Assembly: GCA_014155875.1 (NCBI GenBank)
Contig: JACEFZ010017893.1
Location: 124,001-188,000 of the forward strand
From: Cepaea nemoralis
Taxonomy: Eukaryota; Mollusca; Gastropoda; Stylommatophora; Helicidae
Length of the DNA: 64,000 nucleotides
Direction of reading: 5' to 3'
Both the position numbers and the translations under genes were made by a program. Below the pieces are notes generated by a model, which searched no databases, was not told where the DNA came from, and saw only the letters and a program-made list of their open reading frames with translations. Shown in pieces: positions 10,403 to 20,673 of this stretch. Within the stretch, counting starts at the first letter, position 1. The number at the start of each line of letters is the position of its first letter.

Positions 10403-11315
10403 ATTTCTGCTGAGAGTGACTGAGCACTTTGGCCTTGTCCAGAATACAGTGTGATGCCAATTCCTGATATAATGTGTCACAACTGCTTGATGAAAGATGT
10501 GGAAGGAAAAGTGGAGGGGAAGGGAAGCTGCAAGAGAAAGACAATGTTAAATGTGGGAGGACAACATGAAGTTGAGTTAATTGTGAAAATGCAGGACAGA
10601 GGGTGTTGATGACTCAGTGATATTTGATGATAAGTTATACATGCTGTTGTCTACAGTTTATCAACTAAATGCATAGAAAAATGATTATTGTAAAGGTGTT
10701 GAAATTTTAAAATGAGTTAAATCTAGTTTGGTTTTGATGATGATGGCAATTTTTGGTGTGATCCAGTGCAGTCTGTTTGTTAGTGAATATGTTGACTAGA
10801 AAAAAAAGAAAAGCTGTGAGAAAAAATATAAAAGTGTTTCAAACCTTCCCTGCAATAGGCAGCATGTGGTACTTCTTTAGTTTTGGTGACAATTAATGCC
10901 ACTATTCTTTACTTGATTTAATTTTTGACAGTCATGAATCTGGATGTCTATTACAGTTGAATTTCTTGCAAAAAAAATTATCACGTCCTATATCAAAATG
11001 CCATTGCAGTGCATTCAAGTGCTGCAGTCAACTCCTGGTCACTTATCATAATATTGGGCCTTCATTTTCCATTGAATTTTGATTGGTTTCATCACTTTTC
11101 TTAAAAAAATAACATCACATTCTTTTTTGGTGAATGTCATTAGTGGGGCAGCCATCTCTATACTACTGCAGTACCATGTGATTTACCTGCACTGTGATGC
11201 CACGCTCTGTAAACTCCTGACATCCTTAGCAATGTACATGACAATGGCACTGTTTCACATTTCTCTAACAAATTTAAAGTTTCATTTGTTCATATATTTA
11301 AATGAGAGCTGTCGT
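10403..11315. other. Intronic sequence, one dispersed repeat
   Basis: AT-rich intron. It contains the second copy (10763-10845) of the 80-bp repeat seen at 4627-4707. No gene or RNA motif is recognised elsewhere. Confidence 0.6.
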
Positions 11316-11332
11316 GATTAAAATTGTTAAAA

Positions 11333-11570
11333 AGTCGCTTAAAAGTCGACAGGGTTGACTTCATTGCACCAGGTTTTATACCATCTGGCATGGTCGCTTT
11401 CCGCGCTGCGGAAAGCGTCGCACAAAGCACGAACTCCGTAGCTCTAGCGATGACCCACAGGAGTTCTCCGAAAAATTTCACCCGTGAACCAAAGGATGCA
11501 GCCCAGAATCAAACCCACAACCTTCGGAGCCTGAGTGAAACGGCTTGACCACTTCGCCATGGAGAATCCC
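11333..11570 (-). mobile_element. tRNA-derived SINE with 17-bp target duplications
   Basis: Flanked by perfect 17-bp repeats GATTAAAATTGTTAAAA at 11316-11332 and 11571-11587. On the minus strand it opens with a tRNA-like head: A box GGCGAAGTGGTCAAGC (about 11557-11542) and B box GGGTTTGATTC (about 11518-11508). The head is followed by an unrelated body. Length is 238 bp without coding capacity. Transcription would be by RNA polymerase III and mobility in trans by a LINE. The perfect duplication suggests a fairly recent insertion. Confidence 0.88.
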
Positions 11571-11587
11571 GATTAAAATTGTTAAAA

Positions 11588-11912
11588 TGTGTTACCGGGC
11601 CTATAATAGAAGCTAGGAAAAATAACATTATAACTTATCATGCATGCTGTAAGAAGAGACCAGAAGGGGTTGATGTGAACTGGCCACCTCATGCCCTAGA
11701 AATCTTTAGCTGCACAATCCAACCAATCATGAATAAGTCTACAAAAGGCTTGGCATTAGTTAGTTGTCGGCCTTTGCTCCATTGGGAGATGAAAACCAGA
11801 CAAAGAAGAAGATTAATTTCTCCACAGACTTCTGTCAAGTCAAGTGTTTAGGTGTCCATACATAGGAATAATTACTAAAAACAGTAAAATAATGCCTTTC
11901 TGTTTAAATAAG
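11588..11912 (+). other. Intron 3-prime end before exon b
   Basis: No recognisable element. It ends in the acceptor AG at 11911-11912 after a T-rich tract. Confidence 0.5.
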
Positions 11913-12119
11913 GGCCACCCGGTGAACCAGCTGGTGTGTACGTTCAACTTCGATCTCCTGTGTCAGATTTTAACAGTACAAATGACCAGATGAACATCAA
12001 TACAACACGCTGGGTAATTTGGACAGATGGTGAAGATCGTGGCAACATGATCACACATTATTTTGTGGCATTTAGGACTACATTGGACCTAGCCTGGCGA
12101 ATTCATCCAGATGGAAATA
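11913..12119 (+). CDS. Cont-like: Contactin-like gene, exon b (N-terminal half of FN3 domain 1)
   Basis: 207-bp exon, acceptor AG 11911-11912, donor GT 12120-12121 (GTAAGT), phase 1 in and phase 1 out. With the G left over from exon a it reads GPPGEPAGVYVQ, then strands A-D of an FN3 domain: TRWVIWTDGEDRGN with the conserved B-strand Trp, HYFVAFRTT (C strand) and LAWRIHPDGN. Contactin FN3-1 normally opens with the same Gly-Pro-Pro hinge and a W-x-DG-x-D-x-G motif. It is uninterrupted, has transposon-free flanks at the splice sites, and joins exon c in frame inside the same domain. Confidence 0.85.
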
Positions 12120-12789
12120 GTAAGTGAAAGTACCAGTATATTTTCTTCATCTCTTACTAGAATTTGTGTTTAGTTCTCTCAGTAAGCCCTACATTTATGG
12201 GTCTATCATACCATTTTAGTCCTTTTGTTTTGCATAGACACCATTTAATGAATGTCCATGTTTCTCATGTATACAACAAAATTGATTTTTACCTTACGAG
12301 AGTTAAAATTCCATATTTTGTACTAGATTTAATTTTATTTTATTTTCACATATTTCATTGTTCTATGAAAGCCGCTTTTGCCTTTTGCATTCTTATTGTA
12401 AGATCCCCCCCCCCCCCCCCTTTCATTTGTCCTTTCTTCTATTTACTAAGGACATTTTCCATGCTTTATGTTTTAGCTTCCCCTTTGCAAGATCTTCTGA
12501 CATGATTTGTTCCAAATGCTTTTAACTGCTGCCAGCAGTCTTCCATGTTGTCACTGGCCATTTTGGAATTTCTTAGCCAGAAAAACACTAGCTAAGATTT
12601 TGCCAATAATCTCTAGAACATTTTGCTTGTTATAGTTAGAAAATCTAAAGGGAAGATCTTGATAGTTGAGACCGGGCTTCACTTGTACATGTTTTGCCTA
12701 TTCTGGTGCTCACTAATGGAATGACCTTCCTCCAGATCTGAAAACTCCAATGAGTACCTACACATTTAATCGATAATTCTTTCAATTTG
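12120..12789 (+). other. Start of the 23.7-kb intron
   Basis: T-rich sequence with a C-run at 12406-12420. No coding or element signature until the Penelope-like element begins. Confidence 0.5.
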
Positions 12790-12814
12790 AATAACGAAGA
12801 CACAAACAATAGTT

Positions 12815-12861
12815 TGCACGATTTATTGCCTGGCATATTTCGCTGCATCTCGTCAGGTACA
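12815..12861 (-). ncRNA. Hammerhead-ribozyme-like motif of the Penelope element
   Basis: Minus-strand order is TGTAC (12861-12857), CTGACGA (12856-12850), a very short hairpin, GAAA (12841-12838), a short stem III region, ATC as possible cleavage triplet, then GTGCA (12819-12815). TGTAC and GTGCA can pair as stem I. Penelope-like elements are known to carry minimal hammerheads in their terminal repeats, so place and order fit. Stem II is one or two pairs and stem III is imperfect, so activity is doubtful. Confidence 0.5.
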
Positions 12862-13092
12862 TACTGCAAAAATCACACAACTTACGTGAATTAATTAGAT
12901 AAATCCTTCAAACTGAAATATACACATGTTCGCACAGTAATGTCGATTGTCTACCACGGTAATTTTAAATTGACTAACATGACTTTCTGCTTGCACAAGG
13001 ACAGCTTACGAAGGTTTATTATTATAGCTTCAGCAAACTTTAACAATCGACTACTTTGTGTGTTGAACAACACACGGAAGGCACTGTCTCTT

Positions 13093-13437
13093 TCAACCAC
13101 GTGACCGCTCTCGAGCACATGTCTCCCTGACCGAAGAAGCCGGACTGTTCCGGTGTGTAGGCCTGCCTAGGCTACCATCTTCTGTGTGTAGTATCTTGTC
13201 CACCCAATTCGGAATGTGTTCCGAAACCCTGCAATGTAACTGTCGCTCAGTTCTGCCTATGTAGATGGCCTCGCATCTACATGTAAATTGGTAAATACAA
13301 TTTGATTTGGCGTACAAAGCTACAGGTTCTTTTACTGCTGGGACAGGGATCGGTGTGTTTCTGTACCTGATGACTAGAGTTGCAGCACAGAATGTTCGCT
13401 CGACAGCTGTGGTGAGCCGGTCCCGCAGACGTTGCAT
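13093..13437 (-). pseudogene. Penelope-type GIY-YIG endonuclease
   Basis: Minus-strand frame with CIYQFTCRCEAIYIGRTERQ, matching the GIY-YIG core with its usual Penelope variant (Y-x-F/I-x-C-x-C then YIGRT), followed by LHCRVSEHI, the helix with catalytic Arg and His, and a histidine-containing tail NSPASSVRETC. It nicks target DNA to prime reverse transcription. It lies directly behind the RT in a different frame, and the C-terminal end is cut short. Confidence 0.85.
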
Positions 13438-13457
13438 TACGTCATCTCCTCGGAAGG

Positions 13458-14105
13458 TTAGCTGGATGAATACCTTGAGTTTAGGGACTGTAGTTCTGAT
13501 TTCGGTTTGGGCTGTTGGCAGTAGCGCTTTATAAATCCCGTGGAGTACCCATTCAGGTTTAAGGCATTCTTCAGAGTTTCAAATTCCCCTGTCAATGTGT
13601 CCTGGGTGCATATCTTCCTAGCACACACCGATCTTTGAATTGTGCCGTCTGCTCTACATCTCATTAGGATATCTAGAAACGGCAACGCTTCGTTGTGTTC
13701 GTGTTCCATAGATAGAGAGATGTTTTTATGTGTCTCGTTCATTGTGGCCTGGAACGACGTTGCTTGTAGCTCGTCTGTGGTGATAATTAGTATATCGTCC
13801 ACGTAATGACGGTAAAAGGCCAAGTTATTGATTTCTGAGGTTCTCTTTTCTTCTAAGTGTGCCATGAAGATGTCCGCTAGAATAGGTCCAAGTGGGCTCC
13901 CCATGGCCACTCCGTCAATTTGGCGATATGACTTGTTTAGAAAGTTGAATTGTATGTTGGCAGCACATAATTTTAATAGCCTCTCTAGAATAGCTGATGG
14001 TATGCCTAATTTTAGTTGTTTGTCTCTAATGCGTTCGCTTATTATATTCACGGTCTCATCTAATGGAACGTTGGTGAATAAAGAGGCAATATCCATGCAT
14101 GACAT
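13458..14105 (-). pseudogene. Penelope-type reverse transcriptase, core
   Basis: 215-codon minus-strand frame with DIASLFTNVPLDETV (motif A, first catalytic Asp), DGVAMGSPLGPILADIFM (motif B), FYRHYVDDILIITTDEL (motif C with YVDD), and the motif D/E block ALPFLDILMRC. These are hallmark Penelope RT motifs, closer to telomerase than to LINEs. The N-terminal fingers are absent and the frame opens at MSCMD by chance after the truncation point. The catalytic Asp triad is intact, although the element is incomplete. Confidence 0.9.
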
Positions 14106-14117
14106 GTGTTTATTGTT

Positions 14118-14551
14118 TGATTGATTGATTGATTGATTTAGGAATCGACATCACAGCATTCGGGGCATTCCCATAAGTGCTCCTTCCCCATCCTCAGCAG
14201 CCAGCGAAGAGTTCCAACACTAATAGTACCAGTAGCAATCTGATTATAAGGTGTTTTGAGAATGTGACCGCAGCACGAAGCCAAAGTTGCTGTTTGAGCG
14301 AGTGAAAAAACAATTTGTGTATGATCATTCGACCAGGTATTGATAAGCGCCAACTCTCTCTCTCGATGAGTAGTAGTGGACCTGCAGTCAGTAATCTGGC
14401 ATAGCTTTTGGTCAGTCCTGCCTGGCGTAGCGTAAAAGCTCGTCGGTAAGCGTCCAGTGGTTTTGCACGCATCACCAGGTAACGAGGGAGCACGCTGAGC
14501 GGTTGCTACTCTTGGCCTGCATATGTGTGAATAGTCCGTATGTGCGATAGA
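14118..14551 (-). mobile_element. SINE-like repeat with (AATC)n tail, long form
   Basis: The minus strand ends in AATCAATCAATCAATC (14137-14118). The last 130 bp before it recur at 49897-50047 (plus) and 24550-24687 (minus), each with the same CGCTGGCTG core and GTGATGTCG end. The remaining 270 bp toward 14551 are unique to this copy and may be the body of a parent LINE or an unrelated head. It abuts the Penelope RT on one side and the 18S pseudogene on the other. Confidence 0.7.
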
Positions 14552-14935
14552 TATCTGGTTGATCCTGCCGGTAGTCATATGCTTGTCTCAAAGATTAAGC
14601 CATTCATGTCTTAAGTTCACACTGTCTGACTGTGAAACCGTGAATGGCTCATTAAATCAGCCAAGGTTCCTTGGATGACACAATCCTACTTGGATAACTG
14701 TGGCAATTCTAGAGCTAATACATGCTTACAAAGCTCAGACCTTTGCGGAAAGAGCACTTTTATTAGTTCAAAACCAATCGTCGTTGCCATTCATAAGGCA
14801 CAGCGCTGCCACTGGTGGCTCTGGATAACTTTGTGCTGATCGCATGGACTTACATGCCGGCGACACATCTTTCAAATGTCTGCCCTATCAAATATCGATG
14901 GTGCGTGACATGCCTACCATGTTTGTAACGGGTAA
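14552..14935 (+). pseudogene. 18S rRNA pseudogene, 5-prime 384 nt
   Basis: Starts exactly at the mature 18S 5-prime end (TATCTGGTTGATCCTGCC) and runs through universal blocks: AGTCATATGCTTGTCTCA, AATGGCTCATTAAATCAG, ACTTGGATAACTGTGG, ATTCTAGAGCTAATACATG, TTTTATTAGTTCAAAACCAA and TTTGTAACGGGTAA. Substitutions at normally fixed sites (CATTCATGTCTTAAG for CATGCATGTCTAAG) show it is not functional. The 18S then stops and an RTE-like LINE begins. Later 18S sequence resumes at 23103. Confidence 0.95.
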
Positions 14936-15234
14936 TAGGGTAAAGGCTCCCCCGATGGTGTTTCCATCTTGTCGTGTTGGGGGAGCTTGAGTTTCTCAAT
15001 GACCATGGGAGCTATGCCGGCGGTAGCGTAGCTACCAGCAGAGCCTCCCAAGCCGGACAGGTCAAAGGGTAGAGAACAGACAAAGAGAAACACCCGGGTC
15101 CTCCAGGTTGGGGGGTCGAAGCTTGGGGTTAACATCCACACCTTTGTAAAAACCATTTTGTTACGAAACAGATACATGAGCCTCGAATTCGGACTGACTT
15201 ATTTGGACATCGACCTTGGAACGTTAAAGGACTT

Positions 15235-15752
15235 TTGAGATTTGGAACATGGAATGTACGGAGACTATGTCGATCTGGAGTGGCCGAAGAATTAACCCGG
15301 GAGCTGGTTGAGTATAAAATGGATATAACGGCAATTCAAGAAATAAGGTGGCCAGGAGAGTGTACTTTAGAGGAAAATGGAATGATTATAATATATGGAG
15401 GAAACACCCAAAATAAACATGAATTAGGAACAGGATTTGTCATCAACAAAGAGTTATGGGGGAAAACGTTCTAAATTTTAAAGCTGTTAATGATAGGATT
15501 AGTAAATTACGAATAAAAGGTAAATGGAAAAATATAACGATGATTAATGTACATGCACCTATTGAAGAGAAAGAAGATGATATTAAAGAAGACTTTTATA
15601 ATGATCTGGAAGATGTCGTAGAAGAAACCCCCAAACAGGACATCCTGATTGTGCTGGGAGACTTAAATGCAAAAATAGGCAGAGAGCAAACTCTGGTATG
15701 GAAAGCCTACATACAACTTAAAATGATAATGGATGGAGAGTCATCAACCTAG
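15235..15752 (+). pseudogene. RTE-like AP endonuclease, N-terminal part
   Basis: MRFGTWNVRRLCRSG (first Asn motif), TAIQEIRWPGE with the catalytic Glu, TMINVHAPIEEKE, and DILIVLGDLNAKIG, the G-D-x-N motif. A one-base frameshift near 15470 separates two frames. The domain makes the nick for target-primed reverse transcription. It is interrupted before its last third by the Nimb-like insertion and resumes at 20791. The ATG at 15235 lies just after the leader and is a plausible natural start. Confidence 0.88.
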
Positions 15753-16339
15753 CAGAAGCCAAAGGACTGCAGATCAGCAGTACCAGAGGTTCCAAATGTT
15801 GCTGTATGTAGCCGGGGCACAGTGTTGGGGTGAGCGCCCAACATTGCTTAAATACCCCAATGGCTCGTGAATACATAACCTATGCAGCAAAAGTCCAACT
15901 CCTGGCCTTTACGTGGCGGAACTGTTTCTACTAACAGGAGAAGGGGCGACGGCGAGTATCTGGTGCCGGAAAATAACCAGTGTGCTGTAGATGTGTATAC
16001 ACATACATGCATGTGCAGACACGTGTGTGCGTGTGTACACATCTAAACTCAAGTGAGACTACAGTCTGCTCTAGCAAAGGAAAGGTGCTGAAGATGGAGG
16101 CAACCAGCCAGGAGGCGCACCACAGAAATCAGGATGCCATGCAATTACGCAAAATTGAATATGTGGACTATTGCTAAAAGTTATGGTGCTCGCCCTGCTT
16201 TGGACCCCCAGGCAGGTGCAGTGCCAGGCCTTATGTCTCGAAAGGGTCCAACCCCAACTACTGGAGGTCCTTCTCAGATGTCCTGTGGAGCCAGGGGACA
16301 TGAGAATAGAACGGCTGGCCATACTAAGCAAAGACTTAA

Positions 16340-17256
16340 AATAATGCACTGGAATGCGGAGGGAGTCAGCAACAAAATAAATAGAATTAGAAAACATCCT
16401 GGACCAAGAAAAAGTAAGCATATGTTGCTTGCAAGAAACTCACCTCAACGAAAATATAGCCTTCAAAATCAGAGGCTACCAGTGTTACCGATCTGACCGA
16501 AAGGACAGGCGAAAAGGTGGGATACTTACCCTTGTTAAAAATAACATCACTGCTTTCCAAATCGAAGTCTATATGGAAGGGGCTGAGTATCAGACACTTA
16601 AACCTAAAACAGGCTATACAGACCTACATCTGATCAATTACTACTGTCCAAGTGACCGCCCACAGGCACTGGACATACTACCATTAACAGAAAAAATGAT
16701 TGTGTGTGGCGATTTCAACAGCCACTCGCAGAGTTGGGGCTATGATCACATGAACCAGAGAGGAGAGAGACTGGAAGACTGGCAGGATGAGAATAGATTC
16801 ATCTTGGTTAACAAGCCGTCTGACCCACATACTTTCTACTCGAGATCATGGCACTCTACAACTACTCCTGACCTGGCATTTCATTCACCAGACCTGGAGT
16901 GGAACATTACACAAATTGTTGGGAAACAACTTGGTGGCAGCGACCATCGGCCAGTCTTTCTAACTGTAGAAAATGAGCTTGTAAGTGAAAGCAGCACCCT
17001 CTCGAGGTGCAACTACAAGAAAGCAGACTGGGCAATGTACAAGAATCGCACCAGCATACTGGTTAGAAACCTGAACACTGAGAAAGACATAAATAAAGTA
17101 GTTGAAGAGTTTGAGAAATGCATACTACAGGCAGCGCGAGAAACAGTACCAAGAGGAGCCCGTAAACAATATAAACCCTACTGGAGTAGTGAACTGGAAC
17201 AGTTGCATAATGATGTGGAAGTATGTAGAAAGCAAGCAGAGGCCACACCACAATAA
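16340..17256 (+). pseudogene. Nimb-like LINE AP endonuclease
   Basis: Opens at KIMHWNAEGVSNK, then after a frameshift near 16430 MQETHLNENIAFKIRGYQ (catalytic Glu), ILTLVKNNI, MIVCGDFNSHSQSWGYD, TPDLAFHSPDL and GGSDHRPVFLTV, the closing Ser-Asp-His triad. All expected AP-endonuclease residues are visible. The frame ends at 17256, just before the RT, through another indel. It cuts the target strand for priming. Confidence 0.9.
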
Positions 17257-17636
17257 ATTCCAGCATGCAAAAGCCAAATATCAAAGGGCCAAGCTGCAGG
17301 CTAGACGGAAAAGCTGGCAAGAAAAAATAGAGTCTCTGAACTTTGAAAAAGAGACCAAGGAAATTGTGGTAGCTAATAAAACAACTTAACTATGAGGGCA
17401 CAGGGAGAAACTCAAAAATTGCACTACATAAAGTTGGAAACATCTTAACAAGAAAGCAAGCAGCTGACCACTTTGCGGATTCATTCGCACAAGATAACAA
17501 TATCAAAATTAGTCCAGAGAAACAACAAGAGATTCGAGAGAAACAGCAACATACAGGACAGAAGGAAATAGTACATGAGGTTCTGGAGGCACACATCACA
17601 ATCAGCGAACTGGAGCTAGCCATATCAAAACTGAAA

Positions 17637-18815
17637 ATGAGAAAGTCACCAGGAGCTGATGGTATCTCCAATGAAATGATCAGGAACCTAGGTACAGAGG
17701 CCAAAGCAAAGCTGTTGCAGATCTTCAATAACAGTTGGATCTTAGGCAGTGTTCCACAAGCCTGGAAAGAAGCAATCATGATACCCCTCCTAAAATCAGG
17801 GAAAGATAGTTCCATTGCCTCTAGCTACAGACCAATTAGCCTCACCAGCTGTCTCTGCAAAACACTGGAGCGCATCATCAATCACAGACTGCAGTGGTAC
17901 ATTGAAAGTAAAAACATCCTTGTGCCACAGCAGGCTGGCTTTAGGCAGTGCTACTCTACGGAAGTTCAGACAACCTACCTCTCTCAAGAAATTGAGGATG
18001 CATTCCAAGAGAAGAAGCTGGTGTTTGCGGCATGGATAGATTTGAAGAAAGCCTTTGACAAAGTCTGGAAAGAAGGTCTGATGAATAAACTGAGAAACTG
18101 CAGAGTCAATGGAAGAAGGTACAAATGGGTGAAAGCATACTTGCACAACAGAAGAGCCCGAGTACAGATAGACGGACTAAAGAGCAAGAAAGTACTACTG
18201 CATCACGGTGTTCCCCAGGGTGGAGTCTTGTCCCCCACACTTTTTCTAATCTTCATCAATGATCTCGTTGCTAATCTACCGCATGGAATTAAAGCCGCAA
18301 TGTATGCCAATGACCTGGTTCTATGGAGCACAAATGAACATGCATCAGTGGCCACCAGATTACTACAAAGAGCTGTAGATACATTTGTTGCATGGGCAAA
18401 TAGATGGTGTGTCAGCATAAACACTGACAAGTGCAGCACCACCCTATTTACCCTCTCTCCAAAACAAAAGGCAGGGACCATCCAGATAAATGGAACACCC
18501 CTAAGAGAAGATAAAGAACCAACATACCTTGGAGTAACATTTGATGGCAGGCTGACATGGAGAAAGCACATCAACAAAGCATTAGCAAAAGCCAGAAGGA
18601 AAATAGCCATCCTGAGAAAGCTAAGTGGAACCACATGGGGAGCCAGTGGGAAAATACTTAGCAAAGTTTATCAACAGAGCATACGACCACACCTGGAATA
18701 CGGGTCAACTGCGTGGTGTTCGGCATCAAAAACCACACTACAAGAGCTGGACAAAGTGCAAAATCAAACATTTAGAGTCCCGAGGGAGGCTAACCTCATC
18801 AAAAATGCCCACTGA
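17637..18815 (+). pseudogene. Nimb-like LINE reverse transcriptase
   Basis: 392 codons, the longest frame in the window. Motifs in order: MRKSPGADGISNEMIRNLG, SSYRPISLTSCLCKTLERI, VPQQAGFRQCYSTEVQ, FAAWIDLKKAFDKVW (motif A), HHGVPQGGVLSPTLFLIFIN (motif B), MYANDLVLWS (motif C, YADD changed to YAND, losing one catalytic Asp), PTYLGVTFDGRLTWRKHI. From 18780 the frame runs into inserted non-coding DNA, and the true RT end (EKMGRTQALSECRDTKTL) continues at 19500-19640. Confidence 0.92.
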
Positions 18816-19484
18816 ACCCGGAAGTGCCAGCCTACGGGCGGCAAAATAAAAATGGCACTACGCAACTATGTCTGAGTGAAATGTCTTTCGTGACCGGAAA
18901 AGCTCTAACTAGTCTTCCCTCTTGCTAGGAACAGCTACCTAGTCTCCGAATGCCGCTCTTGTTCGGAACAGCTCTGACTAGGTAGTTTCCGAATGTCCGA
19001 CGTGTCTGGAACAGCTCTGACGGACACAACGACAAGCACATGTCCGAAAAACTCGCTGAGTGGATATTGACTGCAGACCAGTTTGGTCTGTGCAGGAACG
19101 GCCGGGGCCAACGAAATGCCCAATATATTGAAGTGAGGAATTAACGCAGCCATAAGCAGGACTTCCCTCGGTGAGCCCAGGACCAGGGCGCTATGTGCCG
19201 GCCCTGCAATTATGGAAGCCACCCTGGATGGCGGAAAATGCCAAGGACTGTCCCTGCCTTCCTTTGAGGGACGACCGTTGTCTTCATCCGTTCCAACTTG
19301 GCCAGCTTGGTTGTGGACGGTACCGCAAACAATGAGAGTCTCCCAGGAATGCTACCTGGTCAAAAAAGCACGCTGAAGCCGGTTGTGTTGGCCTACGGGT
19401 TTTGGCCCAAGGGCGCATAACAGACACACCGCAATCACATCTGAAAAAACACTCCGGATGATCGCAAAGAAGAAGAAGAAGAAG
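18780..19484 (+). mobile_element. 705-bp non-coding SINE-like element, dimer-like, (GAA)n tail
   Basis: Inserted in the Nimb-like RT with imperfect 14-15-bp repeats (18766-18779 and 19485-19499). The first 75 bp (18780-18855) and the last 140 bp (19345-19484) are both related to the 146-bp element at 45875-46020, sharing a GCCTACGGG-type core. Between them lie 490 bp with several AACAGCTCTGAC-like repeats (18900-19020). It ends in five GAA triplets. No coding capacity. Looks like two monomers plus a spacer, or a long form of the same SINE. Confidence 0.75.
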
Positions 19485-19899
19485 AAACACTTAAGAGTCA
19501 CCACAGGAGGGATGAGATAAACCCCTATAGTGGAAATGGAGAAGATGGGGAGGACACAAGCACTGAGTGAGTGCAGAGATACGAAAACGCTAATACAAGC
19601 AGAAAAGTTCCTCAGCTTGCCAGGCCACCCTATGAAGAACAGATTTGAAAACCTAGCTATGGGGCGGTTGAAAAGAAGTAGTTTTATCCACCAGGCCAAA
19701 CGACTCTGCAGAGAAACCACCTATCTGCCCACAGTTGGTATCCCCCTAACAACTATTCCAGAGTGAACTCCATGGAAAGATGAGCATAGACTATCTTTAC
19801 AAATCCAGACAAAAGTGAGAGGAATATTTGACAAGGAAGAACAGAACAGTGTGCAGCGCAGAACAGCCACTCTCAGCTTCGTTGATGAAGAATACCCAC

Positions 19900-20673
19900 A
19901 GGACCTCTGGATCCGAGTCTACACAGATGGGTCAGCACAAAATGCTGTTTGAAATGGAGGAGCGGGAGTGTACATAGAATACCCAAATAATACTAGGGAC
20001 ACAGCTAGAGTACCTGACAGGAAAGTACTGCCATAACTACGATGCTGAAATTGAGGCAATCAAGATAGCAACAGAGAAATTACTAAATACCAGCAATGGT
20101 ACACAACCTGTGGTGCTATTGACAGATGCAAAATCAGTACTCGAGGCGCTCCTGTCTGGGAAATTGCCAGTACTAAGGACACTACTTTCTGAACTTAGCA
20201 GTCAGCATAAGGTCACCATACAGTGGATACCATCCCACTGTGGAGTACCCGGAAACGACAGAGCTGATCAATTGGCTAAGGAAGGAGCCAAAGAAGAACA
20301 GCCTGATGTGCCCGTTACATACCACCAAAAGAAAAGAATGATCAAATCAGTCAGAAAGCCACCAAAACCTGCTCAAGATGACTACCACGTTATGGATAGA
20401 CCAGAACAAGTCTTTATTCTGCGCCTCAGAACAGGGCACAATAGATTACGCAACCACATGTACACAAAATTCAAGATTGGTGAAACAGCCATGTGCACAT
20501 GTGGATTGGTGTCGCAGACAGCAGGGCACATACTCCAAGACTGCCCAAAATATAACATATCTAGGCAAACCTTCTGGCCTAGAGAGACGACAGTGGAAGA
20601 TAAACTCTATGGACCGCTGTGTGAACTGAAAAAGACAGTTCAATTCATACAAGAGACAGCATTGCAGTTATAG
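19900..20673 (+). pseudogene. Nimb-like LINE RNase H and C-terminal tail
   Basis: RVYTDGSAQNAV (first Asp) followed by a stop, YDAEIEAIKIATEKL (Glu), LLTDAKSVLEALL (second Asp), IQWIPSHCGVPGNDRADQLA (His and last Asp), then the tail with VFILRLRTGHNRLRNHMY and a CTCGLVSQTAGHILQDC zinc-like motif. Except for the stop at 19951 and a frameshift near 20020, all catalytic residues remain. From 20110 a 187-codon frame is open to the natural end. Confidence 0.88.

Larger units (their letters stand above)
12790..14117 (-). mobile_element. Penelope-like element (GIY-YIG type), truncated
   Basis: Minus strand: Penelope-type RT (14105-13458), GIY-YIG endonuclease (13437-13093), then about 300 bp of non-coding 3-prime sequence containing a hammerhead-like motif (12861-12815). 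RT followed by GIY-YIG is diagnostic of endonuclease-positive Penelope elements, which are neither LINE nor LTR elements. The RT begins mid-domain directly beside the SINE-like repeat at 14118, so the 5-prime part is missing. The left end could not be placed exactly. Confidence 0.88.

Noticed and set aside
9613..10544. Series of cysteine-rich repeat proteins on the minus strand
   Set aside because: All are read-through of the 35-bp minisatellite, whose minus strand has no stops. No start context or non-repeat domain.
14138..14578. 146-codon protein spanning the SINE-like repeat and 18S start
   Set aside because: The frame crosses the rRNA boundary and has no known domain. The repeat copies elsewhere do not conserve the frame outside the last 40 codons.
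14552..14935. Functional rRNA gene
   Set aside because: Mutations at invariant positions, truncation after 384 nt and a LINE in the middle exclude function.
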